Shown here: in pieces, positions 52,001-61,084 of the stretch
How the letters are laid out: each line of letters begins with the position of its first letter
How positions within the stretch are numbered: position 1 is the stretch's first letter
Assembly: GCA_964555295.1 (NCBI GenBank)
Contig: CAZKRL010000014.1
Coordinates: 1 to 61,084 of the forward strand
Reading direction: 5' to 3'
DNA from: CAZKRL01 sp964555295
Lineage (GTDB): Bacteria > Bacteroidota > Bacteroidia > Flavobacteriales_D > Sanyastnellaceae
Length of the DNA stretch: 61,084 nucleotides
The notes under the pieces: generated by a model
Seen by the model: only the letters and a program-made list of their open reading frames with translations
Told to the model about the DNA's origin: nothing
The model's database searches: none
Position numbers and translations under genes: made by a program

Positions 52001-55000
52001 TTGTGCTTGTGCGCGTTCCTACGGAAGGATATGTCCACGCGACATTATATCTGCCTACCAAAAGATTTGAAGTCGTCGCCGTCGCATCAACATCTGCACC
52101 AACAAAGGTGAAGGTTGGATTGTAATCCGTTAATGTTACTCCATTGTTGGTGAGGGTATAAAAACGATTTACCGACTTGCTGCCATCCAAACTGCTAGAA
52201 CCAATCTGTGGATGATCTCCTGCAGTTACTGATGCGATGATACTTCCTGCAACCGTAACATTATTGAGCGCCAAACTTACCGGAGAATACCCCGTGGCAT
52301 CGCCTACCGGATAGTTGTAGGTATTGCTGCCAGTGGTGATGCCTCTGCGCAGATTGCCAATGATGTGACCGCTACCCAAACGCTCAATTGCAGTGGTTGT
52401 GTTCTTACTGACAAATAAAGTGTTAGCGCCCGTGCTAATGTTAGCAACGTTATCAGCGGTTAAGTTTAGCAATTCCGTTACCTGCACATCGCGTGAAAGA
52501 CTCACACTTCCTGCGCTCTTATCAATAAATAAATACGGGAATGAAGGGAAAGACGCATTGGTTCCACTGACGCTTTGCGCTCCCGTTCCATTGAGGAATA
52601 CAGCGCGATTATTCGGAAAGAAATTGGCACTTGTACCATCATTTTGCCAATTGCCACCAACAAAAATATCAGAGCCACTGGCTTGAGAACCCGACAGCGC
52701 GCCCGACAGAACCAACGAACCTCCGATGATTAAATCTTCGTTCATGCTGTTACCTCCGAAGTCCATATACATCGCAGATCCAGCATCTATTGTAAAGTCA
52801 CCCGCCGTGCGCAATGGTGTATTGGCTTGGGCACCTCCAGAGCTCGCAGGATCCAGCGTTGTGTTGTTTGAAATCTGCACATGATGCGGATAGCCACGAC
52901 CGCTCGAAGCGCTCCACTCCAAGCCGCGACCATAAGATGCATTTCCAATCCAGTATTGCAAGGTTGAACCTGTGGCGTAGAATGGGGCATTTGTATTCAC
53001 AAATCCACCGCTATTGATACGGAACGTTCCTCCATTCTGTATGGTAACAGTTTGTGCTCCGAAGTTAATTCCTCCGCCGGTGTTTACATTATACGGATTG
53101 GAATTGCCATTGAATGCCGCCGCTCCTAAAACAGCCACTGTGCCCGCCGCTGCACCGGTAACGAAGTCACCTCCTGTGGCATTAATAACACCATTGTTGG
53201 AAATACTGATACTTTGCCCCGTTCCCGCAGCAAATAATCCTGACAATAGATTCAGTGTTGGCACTGTGGTGTTGGCTGATAGCGTAACAACAACGCCCGG
53301 GGAAGCCTCCATGTTCAAATTACCTGTCGTGGTTAAAGTCGTAGGCAACGCATTCCCTGTCACCTGATTGGCCGTGCCGTTGTAGAAATAAGTAGCGGTG
53401 GCTGGGAAAGTACGCGTAAGCGTCTGCACATTACCCGTGGCATTTCCGGCCGTAGTAATTCCTGCAGTATTTCCAATTTTCAATGCGCCTGTTGCCCCCA
53501 GTGTGAAAGCAGACGCAGCACCTGAAATTACGTAAGGCCCCATATTGAGTGTAGCCCCGTTGTTTACGTTAAAGGCCTGCGCCGAAGAGCCAAGGCCGAC
53601 ATTCGATAAGAGTTGAACCGCATTGGTTGTGCTGTTACCGATGTTGATGGTTATAGCACCCGTTCCAAAGGCGGTGCTTTGCGTCCAGGTTTGTGTGCCG
53701 GATGTTTTGTTGAAATTGAGTGTGTGCACGCCACCATTGGTACGCTGCACGGTACCTCCTTGTACAAAATCACCTTTGATGTTCCAGGTGGTATTGCTTG
53801 ACCCGCCGGCGTTGAATTCAATGATACCCGCATTTTGAATCAAGTTGCTGTTGCTATTGATGGTCATGGTTGCTGCACCTGTCTTAGTAATCTGTGATGT
53901 AGCACCATTCATGACGATAGGTCCATTGGCATTCACTGTGCCAATGGCTCCGCCACTCGCTACATCTAAAATTCCATTAGTGATGATGAGACTATCTGCA
54001 ACATTGAGTGTGTAACCGGTGGTACCTGTTAATCTCCAACCAAAAGAAGCATCATTTGTGGTAAGCTTAAACTTGCCATTGATGGTTTGCAGCGCTCCCG
54101 AACAGTTCACATTACTTGTAAGCGTTGAGTTTACCGTAAAGTGATGGAATGCCTGCCCCAAACCTGTGGGTGCATTGATCGTTGTTCCGGTTATGAGGCA
54201 GGTACTGCCGCTGCCCCAGGTGCATGTTGGGATGCTGCCCGCATTGCGCGCGTGTTCGTAGGTTGCTCCGCTACCCACTGTAATTGTTCCGCTATTGCTG
54301 ATATCCGTAGTGCCTGCTCCTATCTGCTTCAATAATCCGTTCACCTGTAACCCTGCACCCGCCGCGATGGTGAGCGAGTTGCTACCTACAGATGAAATCA
54401 ACATCACTCCCCCTGCATCGATGGTCGCATCCGTTGAAGATGCTCCATTGGCCACCGTGAGTGAATTGGATGTAATATCAATTGTTGCCCCTCCGTCAAT
54501 TGTTAAGTCATCAATACTCACATTGCTTGAAACGGTTACAGTATGTCCGCTGCGAACATATGCGCCCAACGAGTTGGTTGCCGTTGGAAAGGTCGTGGCC
54601 GCAACAGGCGAAGCAAAGGAGGAAGAGATGTCAACTTGCCAAGTGGCCGCACTGTTCCAAGCGCCACTTGTGACCGATTGGTAATACAAAGCCGGGTCTT
54701 GACGGGCTGTAATGATATTGCCGGTAAGAACAGTAGTGGTAGTTGGCCCTGATGTAATCGTTAGGACATTGGACGTTGCACTACTCGAGGCAAATTCTGT
54801 CCACACTCCGCTTGCGGCATCATAGACATTCCCTTTGAATGCTGCTTCTGTGCCGACAACATCAGCAGCGGTATAGGTATAAGTTGCATTGCCCCAAGAT
54901 GAACCCGCTGTTAAGTTGCTGGTGGTGATGTTCCAGTAGCGCGACACATAGTTCGAGGCCAATCCATTGGACGAAGCAATTGCGTCTGTAACCCTGTAGC

Positions 55001-58000
55001 CCATGCTAGCATTGGTTGCAACATTGCCAGTAATGGACGAAACGGTAACAGGAGAATATTCAGCTGTACCGGTTATCTCGCCTATAGGCCAGGTGAAAGG
55101 TATTCCGGTACCCGCTGAAATGAAACGGATCAAAGAACCCGTGCCATCCGTCACAATCATCTTGCTTGACGAAAATGGCGCTCCGTTAATAACACCACTG
55201 AATGACATTGACATGTCGAAGTTGCCCAAATAAATCAACCCGTTATTGGTGAAGTCAAGTGTGATAACACGCACGCTCTTGTCGAGAGTCAGCGATGTTG
55301 TTCCTGTCCAAGCGATGTTATAAAATGAGAATGCGGATAAGCCTGTGAAAGAGGCAAAGCCCGTATTCACCGATGTTCCGGAGAACTGGAACTTTGCTCC
55401 AGCCGTGAAGGTGCAACTTGCCGGTGTTGTTACCTGGATGGCTCCGGCAAGACCGGTAGCGCTTGAAGTTATGATGGCTGATGCAGCACCCATGGCTACC
55501 ACTCCAGCGCCACTGATGTTGTTGGCTCCGGCATCCAATGTTCCGGTGATGGTCAATGTCTTTCCTGCATCAACACTTCTGTTCGCATCCAATGTCACGG
55601 TATGTCCTGCTTGAATTGTGACGTTGCTAGCTGATGTCGGTGCCTGCGTCGCAGCCACCCATGTTGAGCCCGTGCTATTATACTCCCAGGTTGAGGCGCT
55701 GGTGTAGTTGCCTGTAGTCACCGAGCGATAATCTGCATTGGCCGGGTCGTTGAGCGTGGCTACGCTGATGACATTGGAGTTTGCAGAAGTAGAGTTAGTT
55801 CCAATCGTCCTCAATCGATAATAGTATGTGGTGGTCGCGCTTAAGCCTGTTACAGCAGAAGAAGTTCCGGAAACAGACAGACCATTGTATCCTGAAACAA
55901 AAGAAGGCGTTGAACTTGCGGATGCAATACTTACATCATCGAATGCCAGATTGCCTGCGTTTTTCGTATAGGTAAATCGAAACTGGATCATTCCGCACGG
56001 CAGCAGTGGGTTTGATGAGAAGTTATACGTCTTTGTTGTGCCCGTGGTTGGAAGGCTATTCGTGATATTCTCGATGGTCACCCAGTTTGTGCCATCAGTT
56101 GTTCCTTCCACCAAGAGAGCGCTTAGTGCGTTGGTTCCATTACCCTTTATCCAAAAGCTCAGCTGCGAAGCTGAGGCACCCGTAAGTTGGTTCGTGAGAA
56201 CTCTGTCGCCCGTTGCGTCAAGAGTTAGCGAAGGCGAGGCCGCACCAAAGTTTCCAGCAGTTGAATAAGTTGCACCAATGGTAGTGAACGTCCATCCGGA
56301 AGGTGCCACAGTGCCTCCGGCAAAACCTTCATTGGCCGAGGAAGATGAACCAAACGTTGCGAAGCATGGGTTGGTGCTCACGTCTAACGAATACCCAGTT
56401 GCGCCGCTGACAGCAGACCAATTGGCGGTAAACGAATTTAAAGTTGCGCCACTCGCCGCAGCTGCCACAGGGGCACTAATAGTGCTGGTTGCCTGACTGC
56501 CACTCAAAGGTGAGGTGGTCAAATAATTGATCGTTGTAACACCTCCATTATAGCTGTATACTTCATAGAAATAGGTTGTGCCATCCGTCAGTCCGGTTTG
56601 CGCACCAGTAGTCGAAGCGGTTCCTGCGTATACCACGGTGGCATTGCCCAGAGTAGCACCTGCAGAATAAGCAGTTCCCGGGGCGGGGTCGGTATCAGGT
56701 GCAGAGCCGGTTGATCTGAGAACTATGTAACCAGTTGGTGGACCCGCAGCTGCAGTCCATGAAGTAGTTATCGTTGATGCGGTCACAGCAGAAAATACCA
56801 AAGCCGTCGGCTGGGCTGTTGGTGTATTCGCCAATGTTGTAGCACTGGCTGTAGGCGCAGATGCGGTTAAATAGTTGTAAGTAGTTGCATTCGTGCCGTC
56901 CCAAGTATATGGCACCAATAAATAATTATAAGTTGTTGCTGCAGTAAGACCTGAGTTGCTGGTTGTAGTGCCGGTCAAAGTAGAACTAACAATCGTGGTA
57001 TTCGCCCCTGCTGTTGGGGCTGCGCCATTGCCGTTGCCCAAGGAAGGTGTGTTGGGTGATGTTGCTCGCAACAAAACATAACCAGTAGTGGTGGCTCCTG
57101 TTGCAGGGAATGTGGCCGCGTTCCAGGAAAGATTGATGTTACTTGCAGATGAAGCCGAAGCTGACAACCCCGATGCCTGTGCTGTAGGTGGGTTCGACAA
57201 GGTGCGGAATGTGATTTCATTTCCGTATTCGGTTCCAATTTCGTTGGTGACATATGCGCGGGCATAGTACATCGTCTGTGCGCTGAGAGAGCTCAGCGAG
57301 CTTGTATAGGTTGTTGTGCCAGTACCATCGTTCGTCGAGTTATTGGCTGTGGTAGGTGCTGTTGCAGTATTCCATACCACCCCCTTGGCAGATACGCTGC
57401 CACCTCCCGCATTGATGGCGCTACCTCCTGAAGAGGCAGTAGCATTTGTAATTGAACTTGCGGCGGTGGTTGTAACGCTTGCTGTTGCCAATGCTGTAGC
57501 GGAAGCCGTTGGTGCGGATGATGTGAGGTAGTTATAGGTTGTTGCATTGACACCGTCCCAAGTGAAGGGCACCAACAAGAGGTTGTAGGCTGTTCCTCCC
57601 GTAAGTCCGCTCAACACATACGATGTAGCCGGCGCGCTCGGAAGGTTGGTAGGAGTGATGCTAACAAGCGTTCCAACACCAGCGGCAGGAGCTGAACCAT
57701 TGGCTGATGATAACGTCGGAGTTCCGGTAGAGTAAATCAACGCATAACCTCCTTGCGTAGCACCTGAGCCCGGGAAGGTTGCGCCCGTCCAGCTGATGGT
57801 GAGTGTGCCATTTGCAGTGGGCGATGCAGAAAGTGAGCTTGCCTGAGCTGTTGCCACGTTAGACAGTGTGCGGAAGGTCAATTCATTTCCGTAAACCGTT
57901 CCAATTTCATTCGTCACATAAGCGCGTGTGTAATACAGCGTTTGCGGATTGAGCGATGTGAGGGAAGAGCTATACGATGTAGTTCCTGTTCCGTCGCTGG

Positions 58001-61000
58001 TAGAGTTGTTAGCGGTGGTGGGCGCAGTAGCGGTATTCCAAACAACACCCTTCGCAGAAATGGTTCCACCACCCGCAGTGATACTATTACCGCCGCTACT
58101 TGCTGTTGAAGCAGTAACGGAAGAAACGGCTGTGGTAGTAACGGATGCCGGACTCACCGCAGTACCTGCTGTTGTGGGAGCGGAAGCAGTGAGGTAGTTG
58201 TATGTGTTAGCATTGGTTCCATTCCAGGTGAATGGCACCAGCAGGAAGTTGTAAGTGGTTCCGCCAGTCAGACCGCTGAGTACATACGATGTGGCCGGAG
58301 CTGTAGGTAAGTTGGTTGGTGTAATTGTAACTAACGTGCCGGTTCCTGCAGCGGGCGGCGTTGCATTGGTTGAAGCAAGCGTAGGCGTCGCAGTTGAATA
58401 GATCAATGCATAACCGCCTTGCGTAGCGCCCGAAGAAGGGAATGTAGCTCCGGTCCAGCTGATGGTCAGCTCACCTGATGCACTTGCTGTAGCAGTAAGT
58501 GCACTTGCTTGCGCAGTGGGCGGGCTCGACAACGTGCGGAAGTTGATCTCATTTCCGTATGCCGTGCCAGCATTATTCGTTACATAGGCCCGAACATAAT
58601 AGACTGTTTGACTACTCAATCCGGTCAGTGAACTGTTGAAGTCCGCTGTGCCAGAACCATCGTTGGTTGTATTGTCTGATATAGTAGGTGTTCCGGTAGT
58701 ATTGTAAGCAACACCTTTTGCTGAAATGGCACTACCCCCTTCCACCAGCGAACTTCCTCCGGAGGAGGCACTATTGTGGGTGATGCTGGAAGCCGCTGTA
58801 GTTACCGACACCGATGGCAATCCTGCGGCAGTTGTGGCATTTGCTGTGGGTGCAGAGGTGAGATAGTAATTGTAGGTTCCTGCGTTGCTTCCGTCCCAAG
58901 TGAACGGCACAATGATGTAGTTGTATTGGGTCGATGCTAACAGACTTGTATGGCTGTAGGAAGCAGTAGCTCCCGAAGTGATTGTTGTTACCAAAGTTGT
59001 TCCTGAGGGCAACGACAGACTCGCCGGATTCACACCGTCTACTACACCTGAAGTAGTTGGATTGGTGCTATCCACGCGACGGAGAATTACATACCCATTG
59101 TTGCTTGCGCCAGCTCCGGGGAAGGTCGCTGCGGTCCATGCAAGATCAATTTGAGATGAGCCATTTGCCGTGGCGGTGAATGACGTTGCCGCTGCTGTTG
59201 GTTCATTCGATAAAGTGTAGAACGATGATTCGCTGCCGTAAACCGTTCCGATTTCATTGGTTACGTATGCGCGGTAGTAATACAACGTTTGTGCGCTCAG
59301 CGAAGTGAGTGAGCTGCTGAAGTCCGTTGTACCCGTGCCATTGTTGGTTGAACTGTTGGCTGTGGTAGGCGCCGTGGATGTATTCCAAACAACACCTTTC
59401 GCTGAAATGCTTCCGCCACCTGCGTTGATAGCGCTTCCACCCGAGCTTGCGGAGGAACTTGTAATTGCGCTTGCGGCTGTTGTAGTGACGCTGGCTGTGG
59501 CAACAGCTGTTGCTGAAGCCGTTGGCGCTGAGGTTGTAAGGTAATTGTAGGTAGTCGCATTGGTACCATCCCAGGTAAATGGCACCAGCAGGAAGTTGTA
59601 GCTTGTACCACCGGTCAATCCGCTCAGCACATAGGATGTGGCAGGTGTTGTAGGAAGGTTCGTTGGTGTGATGGTCACCAGTGTGCCCACGCCTGCGGCA
59701 GGCGCAGTGCCGTTGGCAGAGGAAAGAGTTGGTGTTCCTGTTGAATAAATCAGGGCATAACCGCCTTGAGTTGCACCCGAAGATGGGAATGTAGCACCGG
59801 TCCAGTTCAGTGATAGCGTTCCTGATGCGGTGGGTGTTCCGCTTAGGGAGGTGGCTTGAGCGGTGGCCGGATTGGAAATTGTGTGGAAGGAAATTTCATT
59901 ACCGTAAGCCGTGCTCACGTCGTTAGTGGCATAGGATCGCACGTAATACAGAGTTTGAGCACTCAATGAAGAAATTGAGCTGCTGAAAGTTGTTGTGCCC
60001 GTTCCATCGTTGGTAGAGCTGTTGGCTGTTGTAGGCGTAGTAGACGTATTCCAGACCACACCTTTCGCCGAGATCGTTCCACCGTTGGCCGAAATTCCCG
60101 AACCGCCGCTCGCAGCTGATATGTTGGTGATACTTGAAACGGCTGTTGTTGTTGTAATGGAGGGGTTGCCTACGGCTACAATGGCAGCCGTTGGTGCACT
60201 TGTGGTCAAATAATTATAGGTACTCGCGTTCGTCCCATTCCAGGTGAAAGGTACCAACAGGAAATTATAGGTTGTGCCGCCGGTAAGTCCGCTAAGCACA
60301 TAACTTGTGGAAGGTGTTGTGGGAAGGTTCGTTGGTGTAATCGTCACCAATGTGCCCACTCCTGCAGCAGGCGCCGCACCATTGGCAGATGATAATGTTG
60401 GAGTACCGGTAGAATAAATCAGTGCATAGCCGGCTTGCGTAGCTCCAGATGAAGGGAAGGTTGCGGTGTTCCAGCTCAGAGTAAGTGTGCCGGCCGCCGT
60501 GGCTGTACCTGTAAGTGTTGATGCTTGCGCGGTAGCCGGATTCGAAAGCGTAAAGAAATTAATAGCCGGTCCGTATCCTGTACCCGCTGCATTAGTGGCG
60601 TAAGCCCGCACATAATATTGTGTTTCGACACTCAGGCCTGTAAGGCTGCTTGAGAAGTTAGATGTGGTTGTGCCGCCATCGGTAAGCACACTGTTGGTCA
60701 ATGTTGGTGTTGTGCTAACGGCCGCCGTGCTGTATACTACGCCTTTGGCGGTGAGGTTCGACCCTGTGATGCTCTGACCGCCTGTTGAGGCTGTGGTGTT
60801 GGTGATTGACGAAGCCGCTGTAGTTGTTGTAATAGCCGGCACAGTCAACAGAGGAACCACCTCACCTGTGCTCAGCAACATAGCACCAGCGGTATAGCCG
60901 GTGAAGCTAATTTGCGCAAGCTGGCCCGCTGTCAATGTTCCCGTTGTATTACCAACGAAAATTTTTCCGGCCGTTCCGCTTACACCCGCAGCACCGGTCC

Positions 61001-61084
61001 AACCGGTCACAGTCAGTGTAGTGGCCGCCGTCCAGCTCACCGCACTTGAATTAGCAAAAGTGAGTGTATGGTTACCTGTGCCAA
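49089..61084 (-). CDS. Giant T9SS-secreted modular repeat protein (5' end outside the window)
   Basis: An uninterrupted frame of over 3,990 codons, still open at the right edge (GNHTLTFANSSAVSWTA runs upstream of the first possible GTG at 61040), so the true N-terminus is missing. Order from the N-terminal side: six tandem ~223-residue modules with fibronectin-type-III-like halves (56826-60836); more FN3-like sequence with an inserted jelly roll (SFWIKGNGTNALSALLVEGT); a long beta-helix-like region rich in NVTIQAGHTVTLD-type repeats (~55.7-52.0 kb); several Ig/PKD-like domains (CVGTSVTFTAVPQFGG); MopE-like YADADGDGFGNP and DDDCDTQINEGC calcium-type motifs (~50.9-50.5 kb); a pre-peptidase-like domain (GGKDVWYRFTAPS); and a T9SS sorting domain (VIFPNPTTGGEFNID ... 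GSYMVRIAEPKG). A surface adhesin or matrix protein is the likely role. No enzyme domain was recognised. Confidence 0.88.
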   Translation of the reverse strand, partial: GTGNHTLTFANSSAVSWTAATTLTVTGWTGAAGVSGTAGKIFVGNTTGTLTAGQLAQISFTGYTAGAMLLSTGEVVPLLTVPAITTTTAASSITNTTASTGGQSITGSNLTAKGVVYSTAAVSTTPTLTNSVLTDGGTTTSNFSSSLTGLSVETQYYVRAYATNAAGTGYGPAINFFTLSNPATAQASTLTGTATAAGTLTLSWNTATFPSSGATQAGYALIYSTGTPTLSSANGAAPAAGVGTLVTITPTNLPTTPSTSYVLSGLTGGTTYNFLLVPFTWNGTNASTYNYLTTSAPTAAIVAVGNPSITTTTAVSSITNISAASGGSGISANGGTISAKGVVWNTSTTPTTANSSTNDGTGTTTFSSSISSLSAQTLYYVRSYATNDVSTAYGNEISFHTISNPATAQATSLSGTPTASGTLSLNWTGATFPSSGATQGGYALIYSTGTPTLSSANGTAPAAGVGTLVTITPTNLPTTPATSYVLSGLTGGTSYNFLLVPFTWDGTNATTYNYLTTSAPTASATAVATASVTTTAASAITSSSASSGGSAINAGGGSISAKGVVWNTSTAPTTANSSTNNGTGTTDFSSSLTSLSAQTLYYYRAYVTNEIGTVYGSESSFYTLSNEPTAAATSFTATANGSSQIDLAWTAATFPGAGASNNGYVILRRVDSTNPTTSGVVDGVNPASLSLPSGTTLVTTITSGATASYSHTSLLASTQYNYIIVPFTWDGSNAGTYNYYLTSAPTANATTAAGLPSVSVTTAASSITHNSASSGGSSLVEGGSAISAKGVAYNTTGTPTISDNTTNDGSGTADFNSSLTGLSSQTVYYVRAYVTNNAGTAYGNEINFRTLSSPPTAQASALTATASASGELTISWTGATFPSSGATQGGYALIYSTATPTLASTNATPPAAGTGTLVTITPTNLPTAPATSYVLSGLTGGTTYNFLLVPFTWNGTNANTYNYLTASAPTTAGTAVSPASVTTTAVSSVTASTASSGGNSITAGGGTISAKGVVWNTATAPTTANNSTSDGTGTTSYSSSLTSLNPQTLYYTRAYVTNEIGTVYGNELTFRTLSNVATAQASSLSASPTANGTLTISWTGATFPGSGATQGGYALIYSTGTPTLSSANGSAPAAGVGTLVSITPTNLPSAPATSYVLSGLTGGTAYNLLLVPFTWDGVNATTYNYLTSSAPTASATALATASVTTTAASSITNATASSGGSAINAGGGSVSAKGVVWNTATAPTTANNSTNDGTGTTTYTSSLSSLSAQTMYYARAYVTNEIGTEYGNEITFRTLSNPPTAQASGLSASASSASNINLSWNAATFPATGATTTGYVLLRATSPNTPSLGNGNGAAPTAGANTTIVSSTLTGTTTSNSGLTAATTYNYLLVPYTWDGTNATTYNYLTASAPTASATTLANTPTAQPTALVFSAVTASTITTSWTAAAGPPTGYIVLRSTGSAPDTDPAPGTAYSAGATLGNATVVYAGTASTTGAQTGLTDGTTYFYEVYSYNGGVTTINYLTTSPLSGSQATSTISAPVAAAASGATLNSFTANWSAVSGATGYSLDVSTNPCFATFGSSSSANEGFAGGTVAPSGWTFTTIGATYSTAGNFGAASPSLTLDATGDRVLTNQLTGASASQLSFWIKGNGTNALSALLVEGTTDGTNWVTIENITNSLPTTGTTKTYNFSSNPLLPCGMIQFRFTYTKNAGNLAFDDVSIASASSTPSFVSGYNGLSVSGTSSAVTGLSATTTYYYRLRTIGTNSTSANSNVISVATLNDPANADYRSVTTGNYTSASTWEYNSTGSTWVAATQAPTSASNVTIQAGHTVTLDANRSVDAGKTLTITGTLDAGANNISGAGVVAMGAASAIITSSATGLAGAIQVTTPASCTFTAGAKFQFSGTSVNTGFASFTGLSAFSFYNIAWTGTTSLTLDKSVRVITLDFTNNGLIYLGNFDMSMSFSGVINGAPFSSSKMIVTDGTGSLIRFISAGTGIPFTWPIGEITGTAEYSPVTVSSITGNVATNASMGYRVTDAIASSNGLASNYVSRYWNITTSNLTAGSSWGNATYTYTAADVVGTEAAFKGNVYDAASGVWTEFASSSATSNVLTITSGPTTTTVLTGNIITARQDPALYYQSVTSGAWNSAATWQVDISSSFASPVAATTFPTATNSLGAYVRSGHTVTVSSNVSIDDLTIDGGATIDITSNSLTVANGASSTDATIDAGGVMLISSVGSNSLTIAAGAGLQVNGLLKQIGAGTTDISNSGTITVGSGATYEHARNAGSIPTCTWGSGSTCLITGTTINAPTGLGQAFHHFTVNSTLTSNVNCSGALQTINGKFKLTTNDASFGWRLTGTTGYTLNVADSLIITNGILDVASGGAIGTVNANGPIVMNGATSQITKTGAATMTINSNSNLIQNAGIIEFNAGGSSNTTWNIKGDFVQGGTVQRTNGGVHTLNFNKTSGTQTWTQSTAFGTGAITINIGNSTTNAVQLLSNVGLGSSAQAFNVNNGATLNMGPYVISGAASAFTLGATGALKIGNTAGITTAGNATGNVQTLTRTFPATATYFYNGTANQVTGNALPTTLTTTGNLNMEASPGVVVTLSANTTVPTLNLLSGLFAAGTGQSISISNNGVINATGGDFVTGAAAGTVAVLGAAAFNGNSNPYNVNTGGGINFGAQTVTIQNGGTFRINSGGFVNTNAPFYATGSTLQYWIGNASYGRGLEWSASSGRGYPHHVQISNNTTLDPASSGGAQANTPLRTAGDFTIDAGSAMYMDFGGNSMNEDLIIGGSLVLSGALSGSQASGSDIFVGGNWQNDGTSANFFPNNRAVFLNGTGAQSVSGTNASFPSFPYLFIDKSAGSVSLSRDVQVTELLNLTADNVANISTGANTLFVSKNTTTAIERLGSGHIIGNLRRGITTGSNTYNYPVGDATGYSPVSLALNNVTVAGSIIASVTAGDHPQIGSSSLDGSKSVNRFYTLTNNGVTLTDYNPTFTFVGADVDATATTSNLLVGRYNVAWTYPSVGTRTSTTTQATTLSAFGDFALAECKTPNTYNVTGGGSICAGSAGVAVGLSGSDAWANYQLQRNGVNEGAVVSGTGSAFSFGNQTSSGTYTVVAVNPAVSGSCSAAMSGNAVVVSNPVVTPAITISASPSTQICVGTSVTFTAVPQFGGTAPAYQWKVNGTNVGNNTDTYTSASLADGDVVACVLTSNAECASPANATSNAITMTVNAFVTPSVTITSSGGTTVCGNAENTFTATPVNGGLQPSYQWQLNGVNVGSNQATYSNSALNNGDQVRCTLTSDYQCLNSATANSNIITITVTAAPQIDGGIALTTCSTNPVSVSTAVASNTASISWTENGFGSITSGANSLTPTYTPAAGDVGNTVILTVTATGNSPCATVADEVIVTVSALTLFYADADGDGFGNPLSSPVAACTAPTGYVSNNTDCCDNNANINPLGEWWADADGDGYGGFIFQTGCVSGCNGSANTLPYYTAAPVNNNQPYVIDCNDNNSSIYPGAVESCTNAIDDDCDTQINEGCSPVTNDLYANATSLNANLANGYYPNCLSYSGSTINAFVSAEGNPANVGANGGKDVWYRFTAPSTAMSIRVVPIGFDAVIELRTAAHPNGQVDVENVNNTIGGVEVLNIGNLTVGQQYYLAVRSFGSEMGSFTMCLAPLMPSGCAVASPANGFNLCDLYKATYRGAASYTFNFTGTGGNAPTPFVTTSATVTGTTRLALSTASLALRAGGTYSCRVDANYVLSNGAGANDLTVTILGSATSLNCGNVVIAAPALMEVRATQRCAASAIGRFTYLAADPISGGSRACGASSYTYRFTRVSDCTGTTVTGTPFTVNTPSSSPYLLLSSAFPVSLAQTGFWRVEIRTNYTYISGDFGPPQVIAVTNSAAAPGMQDDPSVERMGYEDAPVIFPNPTTGGEFNIDGSAEGEVLIEIFGMTGNLIHSEKFSSDGPYVRMLNINEQFPQGSYMVRIAEPKGVSSYVWIVE
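56826..60836 (-). repeat. Six tandem ~670-base coding repeats in the giant gene
   Basis: The anchor VPFTW(N/D)G recurs with the plus-strand copies at 60241, 59572, 58897, 58225, 57559 and 56902. Spacings of 669, 675, 672, 666 and 657 bases are all multiples of three, i.e. 223, 225, 224, 222 and 219 codons. Each module has a half around ASSGGSAINAGGGSISAKGV and YYVRAYVTNEIGT, and a half around LSWTGATFPSSGATQGGYAL and YNFLLVPFTWDGTN. Modules 3 and 6 have a variant second half (GYVILRR / GYVLLRA). DNA similarity is high enough to risk assembly collapse or recombination. Confidence 0.88.

Noticed and set aside
49221..60213. Many plus-strand frames of 60-130 codons opposite the giant gene
   Set aside because: They repeat with the ~670-base period of the coding repeats, have no plausible start context and are explained by the biased Thr/Ser/Ala/Gly composition of the minus-strand gene.
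56826..60836. CRISPR-like or transposon-type repetition
   Set aside because: The repeats are ~670 bases long, in frame and continuous as coding sequence with no spacers or inverted ends; they are protein modules.

Overview
The window looks like chromosomal DNA of a member of the Bacteroidota, most likely a Flavobacteriales-type marine or freshwater bacterium. Three lines of evidence support this. Five genes encode secreted proteins with the type IX secretion (T9SS) C-terminal sorting domain. Several intergenic regions carry the Bacteroidota promoter pattern TTG-N17/18-TAnnTTTG. Gram-negative envelope genes (lpxB, a KdsD-type isomerase, tatC, Wzm/Wzt) are present. I saw no rRNA, tRNA, CRISPR array, insertion sequence or prophage. 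The assignment rests on pattern recognition, not on a database search.

Layout. 1-4.9 kb (minus strand): a surface-polysaccharide operon led by a winged-helix regulator and followed by Wzm/Wzt export ABC genes, an acetyltransferase, a methyltransferase, a GT2 glycosyltransferase and the first 13 codons of a sugar-nucleotide epimerase/dehydratase that runs off the left edge. 5-16.7 kb: cvpA, an M20 amidohydrolase, a TPR / PstS-like / small membrane protein operon, a TM2 protein, queA, an operon of outer-membrane protein - LRR protein - NeuB-like synthase - Xaa-Pro aminopeptidase, and ribF. 16.7-20.9 kb: two consecutive T9SS cargo genes, each followed by a clear hairpin terminator. 20.9-32.6 kb: tatC-kdsD, divergent recQ, an outer-membrane protein, ruvC - PLP trans-sulfuration enzyme - kynurenine monooxygenase, and thiolase - PaaY - biotin carboxylase. 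32.6-36 kb (plus): surE - small membrane protein - lpxB - SpoIID-like protein. 36-44.6 kb: a PNGase F-like T9SS protein with an inserted LamG domain, gcvP, and divergent fRMsr plus a Big_5 lipoprotein. 44.6-45.25 kb is the only long stretch without an intact gene; it holds a decayed ATPase gene. 45.25-49 kb (plus): PASTA protein - T9SS protein - RluA-family pseudouridine synthase. 49.1-61.08 kb: one giant T9SS protein whose 5' end lies outside the window.

Most of the window is core metabolism and envelope biogenesis. I found no convincing new multi-gene system. The most unusual items are the giant secreted protein, whose six ~223-residue modules appear to have arisen by duplication of a three-module block; the PNGase F/LamG secreted protein; the remnant of a DUF4143-type AAA ATPase; a perfect inverted repeat over the promoter of the polysaccharide regulator; and an identical 13-base motif just upstream of two unrelated genes. 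Start codons were reassigned from the longest reading frame wherever an ATG fits the family start or the neighbouring gene better.
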